Made by a program: the position numbers and the translations under genes. A model generated the notes under the pieces. That model saw nothing but the letters and a program-made list of their open reading frames with translations. It had not been told where the DNA came from and searched no databases. Positions 16,745 through 24,804 of a stretch of 28,010 nt of DNA are shown here, piece after piece; within the stretch, counting starts at the first letter, position 1, and each line of letters begins with the position of its first letter. The DNA comes from an uncultured Eubacteriales bacterium (GTDB lineage: Bacteria; Bacillota; Clostridia; Oscillospirales; Acutalibacteraceae): contig CAKSRC010000018.1 of the NCBI GenBank assembly GCA_934486915.1, forward strand, positions 1 to 28,010, in the 5' to 3' direction.

Positions 16745-17049
16745 TTTAACAACCTCCTGGGATTTGTAAAGTTTTAGAGAAAAAATTTCACATCAAAGAA
16801 TATTGTAGAATAGAATCGTGAATGTATAAGTCTTTTAAAGAATTAAAAAAAATTTTTGACGTAGAAAATAAGTGGAATTTTCAATTAGATTTTATTAAAA
16901 TATTACAATTATGCTAAAAATCATAGATTTAGGTATTTCCATTTACCCTTATAATATGCTATAATTATATTTTATTCTAATTTATTAAAACTAAATTTAA
17001 TATTATTATGAATACGAAATTTAATATACATACTTAGGAAGAGGAAATA
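16745..17049. other. Divergent intergenic region between the GHKL kinase and RNA helicase genes
   Basis: These 305 bases are very AT-rich and contain no open frame or RNA gene that I can recognise. The left end holds the kinase ribosome binding site; I could not fix a kinase promoter. The right part holds a likely helicase promoter (listed separately) and a leader of roughly 75 bases ending in GGAAGAGG. Confidence 0.6.
16936..16965 (+). promoter_or_regulatory. Candidate promoter for the DEAD-box helicase gene
   Basis: A perfect -10 TATAAT (16960-16965) lies 18 bases after a four-of-six -35 TTTCCA (16936-16941). Transcription would begin near 16972 and give an AT-rich leader of about 78 bases. 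Confidence 0.5.
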
Positions 17050-18714
17050 ATGGAAATGTTGTCATTTAAGGAAATTCAAATATCAGAAGACATAAAAAGG
17101 GCAGTCGAGGAAATGGGTTTTGAAAATCCCACTGAAATTCAAGCTAAAGCTATACCTATAATAAAAGAAGGATTGGATATAATAGGAAAATCTCAAACGG
17201 GTACTGGTAAAACAGTAGCGTTTGGAATACCGGCGCTTGAAATTATAGATCCAGATCTAAAGGAAGTTCAGGTTTTGGTATTGTGTCCTACAAGAGAACT
17301 TGCAATGCAGGCTTGTGAAGAAATGAGAAAGCTTGCAAAATTTAAAGAGGGGGTAAAGATAGTAGATGTATATGGCGGCGCACCTATGGGCAGACAAATT
17401 GAAAGGTTGAAGTCAGCCAATATAGTAATAGGTACACCAGGGCGAGTTATGGACCATATGAGGAGAAGAACGTTAAGGCTTTCCAACCTAAAAATGGCCG
17501 TTTTGGATGAAGCGGATGAAATGCTCAGTATGGGATTTAGAGATGATATTGAGTCTATACTTGAGGAAGCTCCCGATGAGAGGCAAACGGTACTTTTTTC
17601 TGCAACAATGCCTAGAGAAATAATGGAGCTAACTAGAAAGTTTCAAAATAATCCCAAACTTATATCAGTCGACAAAAAGCAGATGACTGTCGAAAATATA
17701 GACCAATTTTATTATAATGTCCCCATGGGCAGAAAAATGGATGCTTTGAATTTGATTTTAAGTTATACAAAACCCAATAGGGCTATACTCTTTTGCAATA
17801 CAAAGAAAATGGTAGATGATGTATCGGGTTATTTGAAAAAATATGGTTTCAGCGCAGAAGGTATCCATGGAGACATGAAACAAGCACAAAGAACAAAGGT
17901 TATGAATTCATTCAAAAAAGGTCAAACAAATATTTTGATAGCGACAGATGTTGCCGCAAGAGGTATAGATGTAAGTGATATCGACTATGTTATAAACTAT
18001 GATATACCTCAAAATATAGAGTATTATGTCCATAGAGTAGGAAGAACGGGAAGAGCGGGTAAGTCAGGTACAGCTATTACAATTTGCAGCGGTTCAAAGC
18101 AGGTTGAAATTCTTCAAAGAATCGCAAGGTTTACTAAATCTAAAATAACATTTGAAGAGATACCAAGTCTTGAAAGTGTTAATAAGAAGAACAATGATTT
18201 GGTTATAAAAAGGATTGAAGATATGGTTAAGGAAAATACAAACCTTGATTATATGGATACAATCAATGAGCTTATAAGAAAGGGTTATGATCCTGCTCGT
18301 GTTGCTGCAGCTGTCTTAGAGGTTTATTTTGGAAAAATTAGGTGCAGCATAAGTGATGTAAAGTCAGTTAAACCCACAAAAATAAATAGAGAGAACTCCT
18401 CATTTAAAAAGGTAATATTAACAATAGGACGAAATAAAAAAGTGGCACCTGCTCATATAGTTGCGGCAATTTCAGAAAAAACTTCCGTGAAAGGAAGTGA
18501 AATCGGAAAAATAGAAATATATGATAAAGAGACAGTTGTTGCCGTACCATCTAAAAAATTCGATGAAGTTTTGAAGAAAATGAAAAACAGTAAGATTTGC
18601 GGCAAAACTGTAAATGTGAAAGAGAACAGAAGTGCTTTTGATGACATATATGACTTTTATAAGGATTATCGTAACTTAAAAAAGAGACGACTAAATAAAA
18701 AACGTAGAAGATAG
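17050..18714 (+). CDS. DEAD-box ATP-dependent RNA helicase with DbpA-type RNA-binding domain
   Basis: It is predicted to unwind RNA duplexes in ribosome assembly, RNA decay or cold adaptation. The 554-residue product has the complete helicase motif set: Q-motif NPTEIQAKAIP, motif I SQTGTGKT (48-55), Ia PTRELA, TPGR, DEAD (153-156), SAT (184-186), ATDVAARGID (298-307) and HRVGRTGRAG (328-337). After a linker, residues about 453-525 form a DbpA/DeaD-type RNA-binding domain, and the protein ends in a basic tail KKRRLNKKRRR. This makes it DeaD-like in architecture; CshA-type proteins usually lack this domain. The ATG at 17050 follows AGAGG by five bases; the ATG at 17056 is an alternative. I see no clear terminator after it. 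Confidence 0.94.
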   Translation: MEMLSFKEIQISEDIKRAVEEMGFENPTEIQAKAIPIIKEGLDIIGKSQTGTGKTVAFGIPALEIIDPDLKEVQVLVLCPTRELAMQACEEMRKLAKFKEGVKIVDVYGGAPMGRQIERLKSANIVIGTPGRVMDHMRRRTLRLSNLKMAVLDEADEMLSMGFRDDIESILEEAPDERQTVLFSATMPREIMELTRKFQNNPKLISVDKKQMTVENIDQFYYNVPMGRKMDALNLILSYTKPNRAILFCNTKKMVDDVSGYLKKYGFSAEGIHGDMKQAQRTKVMNSFKKGQTNILIATDVAARGIDVSDIDYVINYDIPQNIEYYVHRVGRTGRAGKSGTAITICSGSKQVEILQRIARFTKSKITFEEIPSLESVNKKNNDLVIKRIEDMVKENTNLDYMDTINELIRKGYDPARVAAAVLEVYFGKIRCSISDVKSVKPTKINRENSSFKKVILTIGRNKKVAPAHIVAAISEKTSVKGSEIGKIEIYDKETVVAVPSKKFDEVLKKMKNSKICGKTVNVKENRSAFDDIYDFYKDYRNLKKRRLNKKRRR

Positions 18715-18784
18715 GATAAAAATATTTTTTGTGTAGTCGGGTGATTTTTCGAGATTATAATCGCAGTAATTGCCAAGAAAAATC

Positions 18785-18813
18785 TAGACTTTTTAGAATA
18801 AATATGATATAAT
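18785..18813 (+). promoter_or_regulatory. Candidate promoter for the tandem symporter genes
   Basis: A perfect TATAAT (18808-18813) is 17 bases from TAGACT (18785-18790, four of six matches). It ends 40 bases before the chosen TTG start. Confidence 0.55.
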
Positions 18814-18853
18814 ACAAAATTATACTAAATTTGTGATTGGGCAGGTGCGATGT

Positions 18854-20251
18854 TTGACATTTCAATTAGATAAAGAATTAATAGCAATAAGCGATTTTCT
18901 ATATTCACATATATTAATATTGTTATTAATAGCAGCGGGAGTATTTTTTACAATTCGAACTAGATTTGTACAAATTACAATGTTCCCCGAAGCAATTAGA
19001 TCAGTAACGGAAAAATCGCATGATAAAAAGGTTTCGTCGTTTCAAGCGTTGATGATATCCACGGCATCAAGGGTTGGGACAGGAAATATAGCAGGCATAG
19101 CCGTAGCGATAGTACTAGGTGGTCCGGGTTCAGTATTTTGGATGTGGGTCATGGCTGTTATAGGCTCGGCATCGGCATTTGCGGAAAGTACTTTGGCTCA
19201 AGTATATAAAATTAAGGATGGCAAAAACTATCTTGGGGGCCCTGCTTATTATATTGAAAGGGCTTTAAAAAAACGTTGGCTTGGAGTTATATTTGCTGTG
19301 TTTTTGATTGCATGTATGGTTTATGGATTAAATGTAGTGCAGTCTTATAATATATCTTCATCTTTAGAGTGGTATATTCCGAATTATAAGCAAACCATAT
19401 ATCCTTATTTGGTTGGAATTATTTTAGCTATATTAACGGCAATTGTAATTTTTGGCGGAGTCCATAGGATCGGTTTTGTAAGCTCATATATTGTGCCTGC
19501 CATGGCATTGTTTTACATGATATTGGGCATTTATATGATTGTTGCAAATATAGAAAAAGTGCCTCAAATGTTTAAGAGTATATTTGACAGTGCTTTTGAT
19601 TTTAAATCAATTTTTGGCGGTTTTGCAGGAAGTGCTATGCTAATTGGTATAAAAAGAGGATTATTTTCCAATGAGGCCGGAATGGGAAGTGCGCCGAATG
19701 CCGCTGCGACTGCGGATGTATCTCACCCAGTTAAACAGGGTTTAGTGCAAATTGTTTCTGTTTGTATAGATACTCTTATAATTTGCACAACATCAGCATT
19801 TATTATTTTACTTTCAGGGGTTGATATAAACGGAGGATTAAACGGTATACCGTTAGTTCAAGCAGCTATTGAAAGTCAAGTAGGATCGATTGGAATGCAC
19901 TTTATAACCATATCTATACTTATGTTTGCGTTTACTTCAATAATAGGTAACTATTGTTATGCAGAATCTAATATATTATTTATAAAAAACAGCAAAGTAG
20001 TTTTAAACATATTTAGATGCACTTGTTTAATAGCAGTATTTTTAGGAACTCAAGCGACATTGGATATAGTTTGGAACTTAGCAGATATTTTAATGGCATT
20101 TATGGCTATTGTAAATATATTTGCAATGTTTGCTCTTTCAAAGGTTGTATCAGTAACATTAAAGGATTATATAGCGCAGAAAAAGAGTGGAAAAGATCCA
20201 AAGTTTTGTCCTAAGGAACTTGGTATAAAGGATACTGAGGCCTGGGACTGA
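18854..20251 (+). CDS. Sodium:alanine/glycine symporter (AGCS family), copy 1
   Basis: This is an inner-membrane secondary transporter that couples uptake of a small amino acid, typically alanine or glycine, to Na+. There are about 10-11 hydrophobic spans. Family landmarks are STASRVGTGNIAGIA near the N-terminus, GGPGSVFWMWVMAVIGSASAFAEST after it in two adjoining parts, and FSNEAGMGSAPNAAATADV in the middle. A GTG at 18833 would extend the frame by seven codons, but AGGTG at 18843-18847 stands six bases before the TTG at 18854. That start gives 465 residues and aligns the N-terminus without gaps to the neighbouring paralogue, which settles the choice. Its partner begins 42 bases after the stop with no hairpin between, so the two are probably co-transcribed. 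Confidence 0.92.
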   Translation: MTFQLDKELIAISDFLYSHILILLLIAAGVFFTIRTRFVQITMFPEAIRSVTEKSHDKKVSSFQALMISTASRVGTGNIAGIAVAIVLGGPGSVFWMWVMAVIGSASAFAESTLAQVYKIKDGKNYLGGPAYYIERALKKRWLGVIFAVFLIACMVYGLNVVQSYNISSSLEWYIPNYKQTIYPYLVGIILAILTAIVIFGGVHRIGFVSSYIVPAMALFYMILGIYMIVANIEKVPQMFKSIFDSAFDFKSIFGGFAGSAMLIGIKRGLFSNEAGMGSAPNAAATADVSHPVKQGLVQIVSVCIDTLIICTTSAFIILLSGVDINGGLNGIPLVQAAIESQVGSIGMHFITISILMFAFTSIIGNYCYAESNILFIKNSKVVLNIFRCTCLIAVFLGTQATLDIVWNLADILMAFMAIVNIFAMFALSKVVSVTLKDYIAQKKSGKDPKFCPKELGIKDTEAWD

Positions 20252-20293
20252 TTACTAAATAGGTTTTTATAATTTGAAAGGGGGATAATATAT

Positions 20294-21691
20294 TTGATTA
20301 GTGGGATAGACAGTGTACTTGATTATATAAATAACTTTTTATACTCTAATATATTAATAGTTCTTTTGGTTGGGGCGGGAGTTTATTTTACAATAAGAAC
20401 TAAATTTGTGCAACTGAGGCTTTTCCCGGAAGCTTTAAGGGCTATTACCGAAAGGCCGGATGGTCAAAAAGTATCTTCATTTCAGGCTTTGATGATATCA
20501 ACGGCTTCACGAGTTGGGACTGGAAATATAGCAGGAATTACTGTGGCGATTATTCTAGGAGGGCCGGGGGCTGTCTTTTGGATGTGGGTTATGGCACTGA
20601 TTGGTGCAGCATCTGCATTTGCAGAAAGTACCTTAGCTCAAGTTTACAAATCTAAAGACGGGGATTCTTTTAGAGGCGGACCTTCATATTATATTCAAAA
20701 GGCCTTAGGCAATAGATTTCTTGGAGTGCTTTTTTCAGTGCTGTTAATTCTTTGCTTTGCTTATGGATTTAATGCTCTCCACTCTTATACAATTTCATCT
20801 TCGTTTGAATATTATATTGAGGATTATGCAAATACTATTTATCCATTTTTAATAGGAGTAGCTCTAACAATACTTACCGCAGTGACAATTTTGGGCGGGG
20901 TTAAACGTATAGGATTTATTACATCTTACTTAGTACCTGCTATGGCTCTGGTATATATGGCATTGGGTATATTTATTACTATTATGAATATTCAAAAAGT
21001 TCCTCAAATGTTTGGAATGATTTTTAATAACGCTTTTGACTTTAAATCAATTTTTGGCGGTTTTGCAGGAAGTGTTATGTTGATTGGAATAAAAAGAGGG
21101 CTATTTTCTAATGAAGCCGGAATGGGAAGCGCACCAAATGCGGCAGCTACTGCAGATGTATCTCACCCGGTTAAGCAAGGTTTAGTGCAAATAATTTCGG
21201 TTTTTATTGATACAATATTGATTTGTTCGACCTCAGCCTTTATTGTGCTTCTTTCTGGGGTAGATCTTAATTGTGGATTAAACGGTATTCCATTTGTGCA
21301 AGCGGCAGTTAAAAATCAAATAGGACCGCTTGGAATCCATTTTATAACTTTTTCAGTCTTTACATTTGCCTTTACATCGATAATAGGGAATTATTGTTAT
21401 ATTGAATCAAATGTATTGTTTATTAAGAATAGTAAGAAACTCCTAAATTTCGTGAGAGCTACATGTCTTTTGGCAGTATTTTTAGGAAGTCAGGCAAGCT
21501 TTGGAACAGTATGGGATTTAGCCGATATACTAATGGGACTTTTAGCCATTCTTAATATAATAGCTATCTTATTACTTGGAAATACATGCTTTAAGGTTTT
21601 AAACGATTATATTAATCAAAGGAAATTGGGTAAAGATCCGGTCTTTAAACCTAAAGAGCTTGGAATAGAAAATACAGAGGCTTGGGATTAA
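20294..21691 (+). CDS. Sodium:alanine/glycine symporter (AGCS family), copy 2
   Basis: This is a second AGCS transporter, also 465 residues, colinear with copy 1 over its full length and about two thirds identical by eye, including the shared C-terminal ending TEAWD. It contains the same STASRVGTGNIAG, GGPGAVFWMWVMALIG and FSNEAGMGSAPNAAATADV blocks. Differences cluster in the outer parts of membrane spans and in loops, for example FRGGPSYYIQKAL against YLGGPAYYIERAL, so substrate range or affinity may differ (inference). The start is TTG, with AAAGGGGG about nine bases upstream. A hairpin follows its stop. The pair most likely arose by tandem duplication. Confidence 0.93.
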   Translation: MISGIDSVLDYINNFLYSNILIVLLVGAGVYFTIRTKFVQLRLFPEALRAITERPDGQKVSSFQALMISTASRVGTGNIAGITVAIILGGPGAVFWMWVMALIGAASAFAESTLAQVYKSKDGDSFRGGPSYYIQKALGNRFLGVLFSVLLILCFAYGFNALHSYTISSSFEYYIEDYANTIYPFLIGVALTILTAVTILGGVKRIGFITSYLVPAMALVYMALGIFITIMNIQKVPQMFGMIFNNAFDFKSIFGGFAGSVMLIGIKRGLFSNEAGMGSAPNAAATADVSHPVKQGLVQIISVFIDTILICSTSAFIVLLSGVDLNCGLNGIPFVQAAVKNQIGPLGIHFITFSVFTFAFTSIIGNYCYIESNVLFIKNSKKLLNFVRATCLLAVFLGSQASFGTVWDLADILMGLLAILNIIAILLLGNTCFKVLNDYINQRKLGKDPVFKPKELGIENTEAWD

Positions 21692-21711
21692 ATTAATAAT
21701 ATTTTCCAGGA

Positions 21712-21745
21712 TATCTCAGTAATAAATTTAAAAATTACTGAGATA
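21712..21745 (+). terminator. Probable terminator after the symporter pair
   Basis: A 12-bp AT-rich stem (TATCTCAGTAAT at 21712-21723 with its complement at 21734-21745) has a 10-base loop and lies 20 bases after the second symporter. The downstream tail ATATTTATA is only moderately U-rich. Confidence 0.65.
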
Positions 21746-21789
21746 ATATTTATAGGCAATAGAAATTTAATATTTTTCTTGCTTATATA

Positions 21790-21869
21790 AATCTGAAATA
21801 TTTTATTAATTGCGTTTGCTGTTTCAGATTAACAGAGCCGTTATTCCTGCTAACCATGGAATAACGGCT
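21790..21869 (+). promoter_or_regulatory. Two consecutive hairpins in the leader region of nhaC
   Basis: The first hairpin pairs AATCTGAAA (21790-21798) with TTTCAGATT (21822-21830). The second is stronger: AGCCGTTATTCC (21836-21847) pairs over 12 bp with 21858-21869 and is followed by TTATATATAC. They end 46 bases before the nhaC ATG, so if transcribed they form its leader. The second hairpin could act as an attenuator. I could not match this arrangement to a named riboswitch or place a confident promoter. Confidence 0.45.
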
Positions 21870-21915
21870 TTATATATACAAAAAGTAAAATTACATATTA
21901 AGGGGAGATAAATAA

Positions 21916-23466
21916 ATGAATCCGATTGAGGTTGGATTTCTTTCAGTGTTGCCGCCTATAATAGCAATCATATTGGCGCTTATAACCAAAGAGGTTATAT
22001 CTTCATTGCTAATAGGCATATTTTCCGGGGCGGTAATATATTCTTTTAGTACCGGCGAGGGCGTATTAAGGGTAATAGAGTTGGTCTTTTCTTTGATGTG
22101 CGAAAAAATAGGGGATAATGCATATATTATCATATTTTTAGCCATCTTGGGTGCACTTGTTGTGGTTATAACCAAGGCTGGGGGCTCTCAAGCTTATGGA
22201 AATTGGGCAGCTAAAAAAATCAATTCAAGGTCTTGGGCTCAAATTGCTACGTTTATTTTAGGCGTATGTATATTTATTGATGACTATTTTAACTGCTTAA
22301 CAGTTGGAACTGTTATGAAGCCTATTACTGATAAAAATCGAATATCAAGAGCAAAGCTTGCCTATTTGATTGATGCGACTGCGGCGCCAATATGTATAAT
22401 AGCTCCTGTGTCGAGCTGGGCAGCATCAGTTATTTCTTATATGGACGGTACAGGCATTAATGGGATGACAACTTTTATAAAAACAATCCCATATAATTTA
22501 TACGCTATTTTGACAATACTCATGCTCCTTATAATATCGTTTAAAGGATGGGACTTTGGCCTTATGGCAAAGTTCGAGACAAAGGCGATAGAAACGGGAG
22601 ATGTATTTGTAACAGAGAAGGAAACTATGGATGAAGATATAGAACATATAAATCCTTCTAATAAAGGTAAGGTTGTCGACTTATTAATACCTATTTTATC
22701 ACTTATAATATCTTCGCTTGTATTTATGCTTTACTTGGGTGACTTTTTTAAGGGCAATGTTTCTATAATGCAGGCTTTTGGAGAAACTGACGCGTCAAGA
22801 GCCATAACATATGGAGCTTTTGTTTCACTTGTTGTTGCGTTTGTTATGTTTGTACCAAGGGGACTTTTAACTTTTAAACAGTTTATGGATGGCCTAAATC
22901 AAGGAATTAAATCTATGGTTCCTGCGTTTGTAATTCTAACCTTGGCTTGGACAATTAGTGGAATTTGCCGTGATCTTTTAAGTACGGGTGAGTACGTGGG
23001 AGATTTAGTTGCTAACTCAAATATGCCTATTATGTTTATCCCGTGTATAATTTTTGCAGTTGCGGCATTTTTGGCTTTTGCAATGGGAACCTCATGGGGT
23101 ACATTTGGAATATTAATTCCAATTATAATTATGGTTTGCCAAAGAATTGCTCCTGAACTTACTATAGTAGCTGTTTCTGCCACATTATCCGGGGCTGTAT
23201 TTGGGGATCATTGTTCACCTATTTCAGATACGACAATACTTTCTTCTACGGGTGCAGGATGTAATCACATGGATCACGTCTCAACTCAACTTCCATATGC
23301 AGGTTTTGTTGCGGGAGTATCGTTTTTTGGATACATAGTTGCAGGAATAACCAATAACTTATTTATAACACTTACTTTTTCTATTGTATCTTTTGTTGTG
23401 CTATTGTATTTAATGCATAGGTATTTTGCGAATGATAAAGCAGTAAGGTCTGAAAAAATAGAATAG
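21916..23466 (+). CDS. nhaC: NhaC-family Na+/H+ antiporter
   Basis: This is a membrane antiporter predicted to exchange Na+ for protons, helping pH and sodium balance. The 516-residue product has about 11-12 hydrophobic spans and family-typical blocks: FIDDYFNCLTVGTVMKPITD, SRAKLAYLIDATAAPICI, and FAMGTSWGTFGILIP, followed by GAVFGDHCSPISDTTILSS. Charged residues in the membrane (the paired aspartates of IDDY, D in FGDHCSPISDT) are the likely ion ligands by family analogy. MleN-type malate/lactate antiporters share this fold, so the exact exchange is not fixed by sequence. The ATG has AGGGGAG eight bases upstream. Its position after two Na+-driven symporters suggests it recycles their sodium (inference). 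A terminator-like hairpin follows. Confidence 0.88.
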   Translation: MNPIEVGFLSVLPPIIAIILALITKEVISSLLIGIFSGAVIYSFSTGEGVLRVIELVFSLMCEKIGDNAYIIIFLAILGALVVVITKAGGSQAYGNWAAKKINSRSWAQIATFILGVCIFIDDYFNCLTVGTVMKPITDKNRISRAKLAYLIDATAAPICIIAPVSSWAASVISYMDGTGINGMTTFIKTIPYNLYAILTILMLLIISFKGWDFGLMAKFETKAIETGDVFVTEKETMDEDIEHINPSNKGKVVDLLIPILSLIISSLVFMLYLGDFFKGNVSIMQAFGETDASRAITYGAFVSLVVAFVMFVPRGLLTFKQFMDGLNQGIKSMVPAFVILTLAWTISGICRDLLSTGEYVGDLVANSNMPIMFIPCIIFAVAAFLAFAMGTSWGTFGILIPIIIMVCQRIAPELTIVAVSATLSGAVFGDHCSPISDTTILSSTGAGCNHMDHVSTQLPYAGFVAGVSFFGYIVAGITNNLFITLTFSIVSFVVLLYLMHRYFANDKAVRSEKIE

Positions 23467-23470
23467 AATC

Positions 23471-23513
23471 ATTAATTAGCTCGTGAATCTTTTGTTTGCG
23501 GGCTATTAATTTT
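23471..23513 (+). terminator. Probable terminator of nhaC
   Basis: ATTAATTAGCTCG (23471-23483) pairs imperfectly with CGGGCTATTAAT (23499-23510), with one bulged base and one G-U pair, followed by TTT and an AT-rich tail. It begins 5 bases after the nhaC stop. Confidence 0.55.
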
Positions 23514-23559
23514 AAATAATATTTAGGTTTATCAATAATGTAGAGGATAAATATATAAA

Positions 23560-23590
23560 TGGAGTAACTACTATTAAATTAGTTACTCCA
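23560..23590. terminator. Bidirectional terminator between nhaC and spoVAE
   Basis: A perfect 11-bp stem (23560-23570 with 23580-23590) has a 9-base loop. It lies 10 bases beyond the spoVAE stop on the minus strand, where an AT-rich, U-containing tail follows, and also faces read-through from nhaC. Confidence 0.75.
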
Positions 23591-23600
23591 TGGTTTTAAC

Positions 23601-23957
23601 TTATGACTTATCTCTTGGCTTTGAAACAAGTGCTGCAATATATCCAAACACAACTGCCGCGGCAATACCAGCCGAACCGGCTGTTACCCCTCCTGTCAAT
23701 ATTCCAAGAAGCCCTTGCTTTTCTATTGCTTCTTTTATACCTACTGAAAGCGTATACCCAAAGCCTGTAAGGGGGACGGTTGCTCCTGCCCCTGCAAAAT
23801 TAACAAGGGGTTCGTAAACGCCTATTGCACCCAGGAACACTCCTAAAGTTACGAACAAAACAAGTATTCTTGCTGGAGTAAGTTTAGTTCGATCTATTAA
23901 AATTTGGCCGACAACGCAGATTAGTCCGCCCACTATAAATGCTTTTAGATAATCCAA
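23601..23957 (-). CDS. spoVAE: Stage V sporulation protein AE (SpoVAE)
   Basis: SpoVAE is a small membrane component of the SpoVA channel in the spore inner membrane, which moves dipicolinic acid into the forespore and out at germination. The product shows strong family landmarks: LKAFIVGGLICVVGQILID, then TKLTPARILVLFV, YEPLVNFAGAGATVPLTGFGY, and a C-terminal GGIxA-like TGGVTAGSAGIAAAVVFGYIAAL. There are three or four hydrophobic spans. GTG codons at 23969 and 23966 are alternative starts, but the TTG at 23957 is preceded by GGTGAT at proper spacing and gives the N-terminus MDYLKAF, as in SpoVAE homologues. The resulting length, 118 residues, is normal. The usual partners spoVAC and spoVAD are absent on both sides. 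Confidence 0.92.
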   Translation of the reverse strand: MDYLKAFIVGGLICVVGQILIDRTKLTPARILVLFVTLGVFLGAIGVYEPLVNFAGAGATVPLTGFGYTLSVGIKEAIEKQGLLGILTGGVTAGSAGIAAAVVFGYIAALVSKPRDKS

Positions 23958-24048
23958 ATAAATCACCACACTTTATGGAAAATAGTATTTGTATTAATTT
24001 TAATATTATGTACACTTGAATTTTATATTTTTATGAAATTAAAAATTA

Positions 24049-24077
24049 ATGAAATTTTAACACTGCTGCATTATAAT
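24049..24077 (+). promoter_or_regulatory. Candidate promoter of the regulator-kinase-HtrA operon with direct repeats
   Basis: A perfect TATAAT (24072-24077) lies 17 bases after ATGAAA (24049-24054). That -35 is the second copy of an 8-base direct repeat, ATGAAATT, at 24033-24040 and 24049-24056, spaced 16 bases start to start. Such repeats over the -35 could be binding sites for the regulator itself. Confidence 0.45.
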
Positions 24078-24114
24078 ATAAATAAAACAATAATCTATAA
24101 TAAGGGGGCATAGT

Positions 24115-24804
24115 ATGAATGATAAAATTTTAGTAGTGGATGATGATAAAAACATTTGTGAGATATTAGCTATGTATTTTAGAGTTCAACAATATGAAGT
24201 GTCTTGCGCAAATGATGGTGTTGAGGCTCTTTATAAATTTGAAATATTTAATCCGGATATTGTCCTTTTAGATATAATGATGCCAAATATCGACGGGTGG
24301 ACTGTGTGTAAGAAAATTAGGGCCGTGTCAAATTGTCCTATTATAATGATAACAGCAAAAGAAGAAGTTTTTGATAAAGTTTTAGGATTGGAAATCGGTG
24401 CCGATGATTATATAGTCAAACCTTTTGATATGAAAGAGGTCGTCGCAAGAGTAAAGGCTGTATTAAGAAGAGGGAATCGAAAGGATGAGGGCGAGCTTAA
24501 AGGAAAAATCGAGTACGACAATTTAATAATTGACTTTGATAGATATACAATAACCGTAAACGGCGAGGAAATTGAAGCACCTCTTAAAGAGGTTGAACTT
24601 TTGGGTTACCTTGCAAAAAATCCAAACAAAACCTTAACAAGGCAAGAGCTCTTGGACCATGTTTGGGGATATAATTATCAAGGAGATACACGCACCTTAG
24701 ATGTGCATATAACAAGGATTAGAAATAAAATAAGTAATGCATCTAACCATTGGGAAATAAAAACAATTTTTAAGGTTGGTTATAGATTTGAGGTGTACGA
24801 TTAA
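24115..24804 (+). CDS. OmpR/PhoB-family response regulator
   Basis: This is a DNA-binding transcription factor activated by phosphorylation from the adjacent kinase. The 229-residue product has a receiver domain (1-120) with acidic pocket D9-D11, phosphoacceptor D53 in VLLDIMMP, the switch threonine in MITAKEE, and the conserved lysine in IVKPF. The C-terminal winged helix (about 133-227) includes LTRQELLDHVWGY and TRTLDVHITRIRNKI, the recognition region, ending in KTIFKVGYRFE. The ATG has AAGGGGG upstream. Its stop TAA shares one base with the kinase ATG (TAATG), so both are translationally coupled. Resembles WalR/PhoP types, but the exact regulon cannot be read from the protein. Confidence 0.94.
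   Translation: MNDKILVVDDDKNICEILAMYFRVQQYEVSCANDGVEALYKFEIFNPDIVLLDIMMPNIDGWTVCKKIRAVSNCPIIMITAKEEVFDKVLGLEIGADDYIVKPFDMKEVVARVKAVLRRGNRKDEGELKGKIEYDNLIIDFDRYTITVNGEEIEAPLKEVELLGYLAKNPNKTLTRQELLDHVWGYNYQGDTRTLDVHITRIRNKISNASNHWEIKTIFKVGYRFEVYD

Noticed and set aside
23590..23817. Plus-strand 75-codon frame opposite spoVAE
   Set aside because: Antisense shadow of a strongly conserved spoVAE frame.
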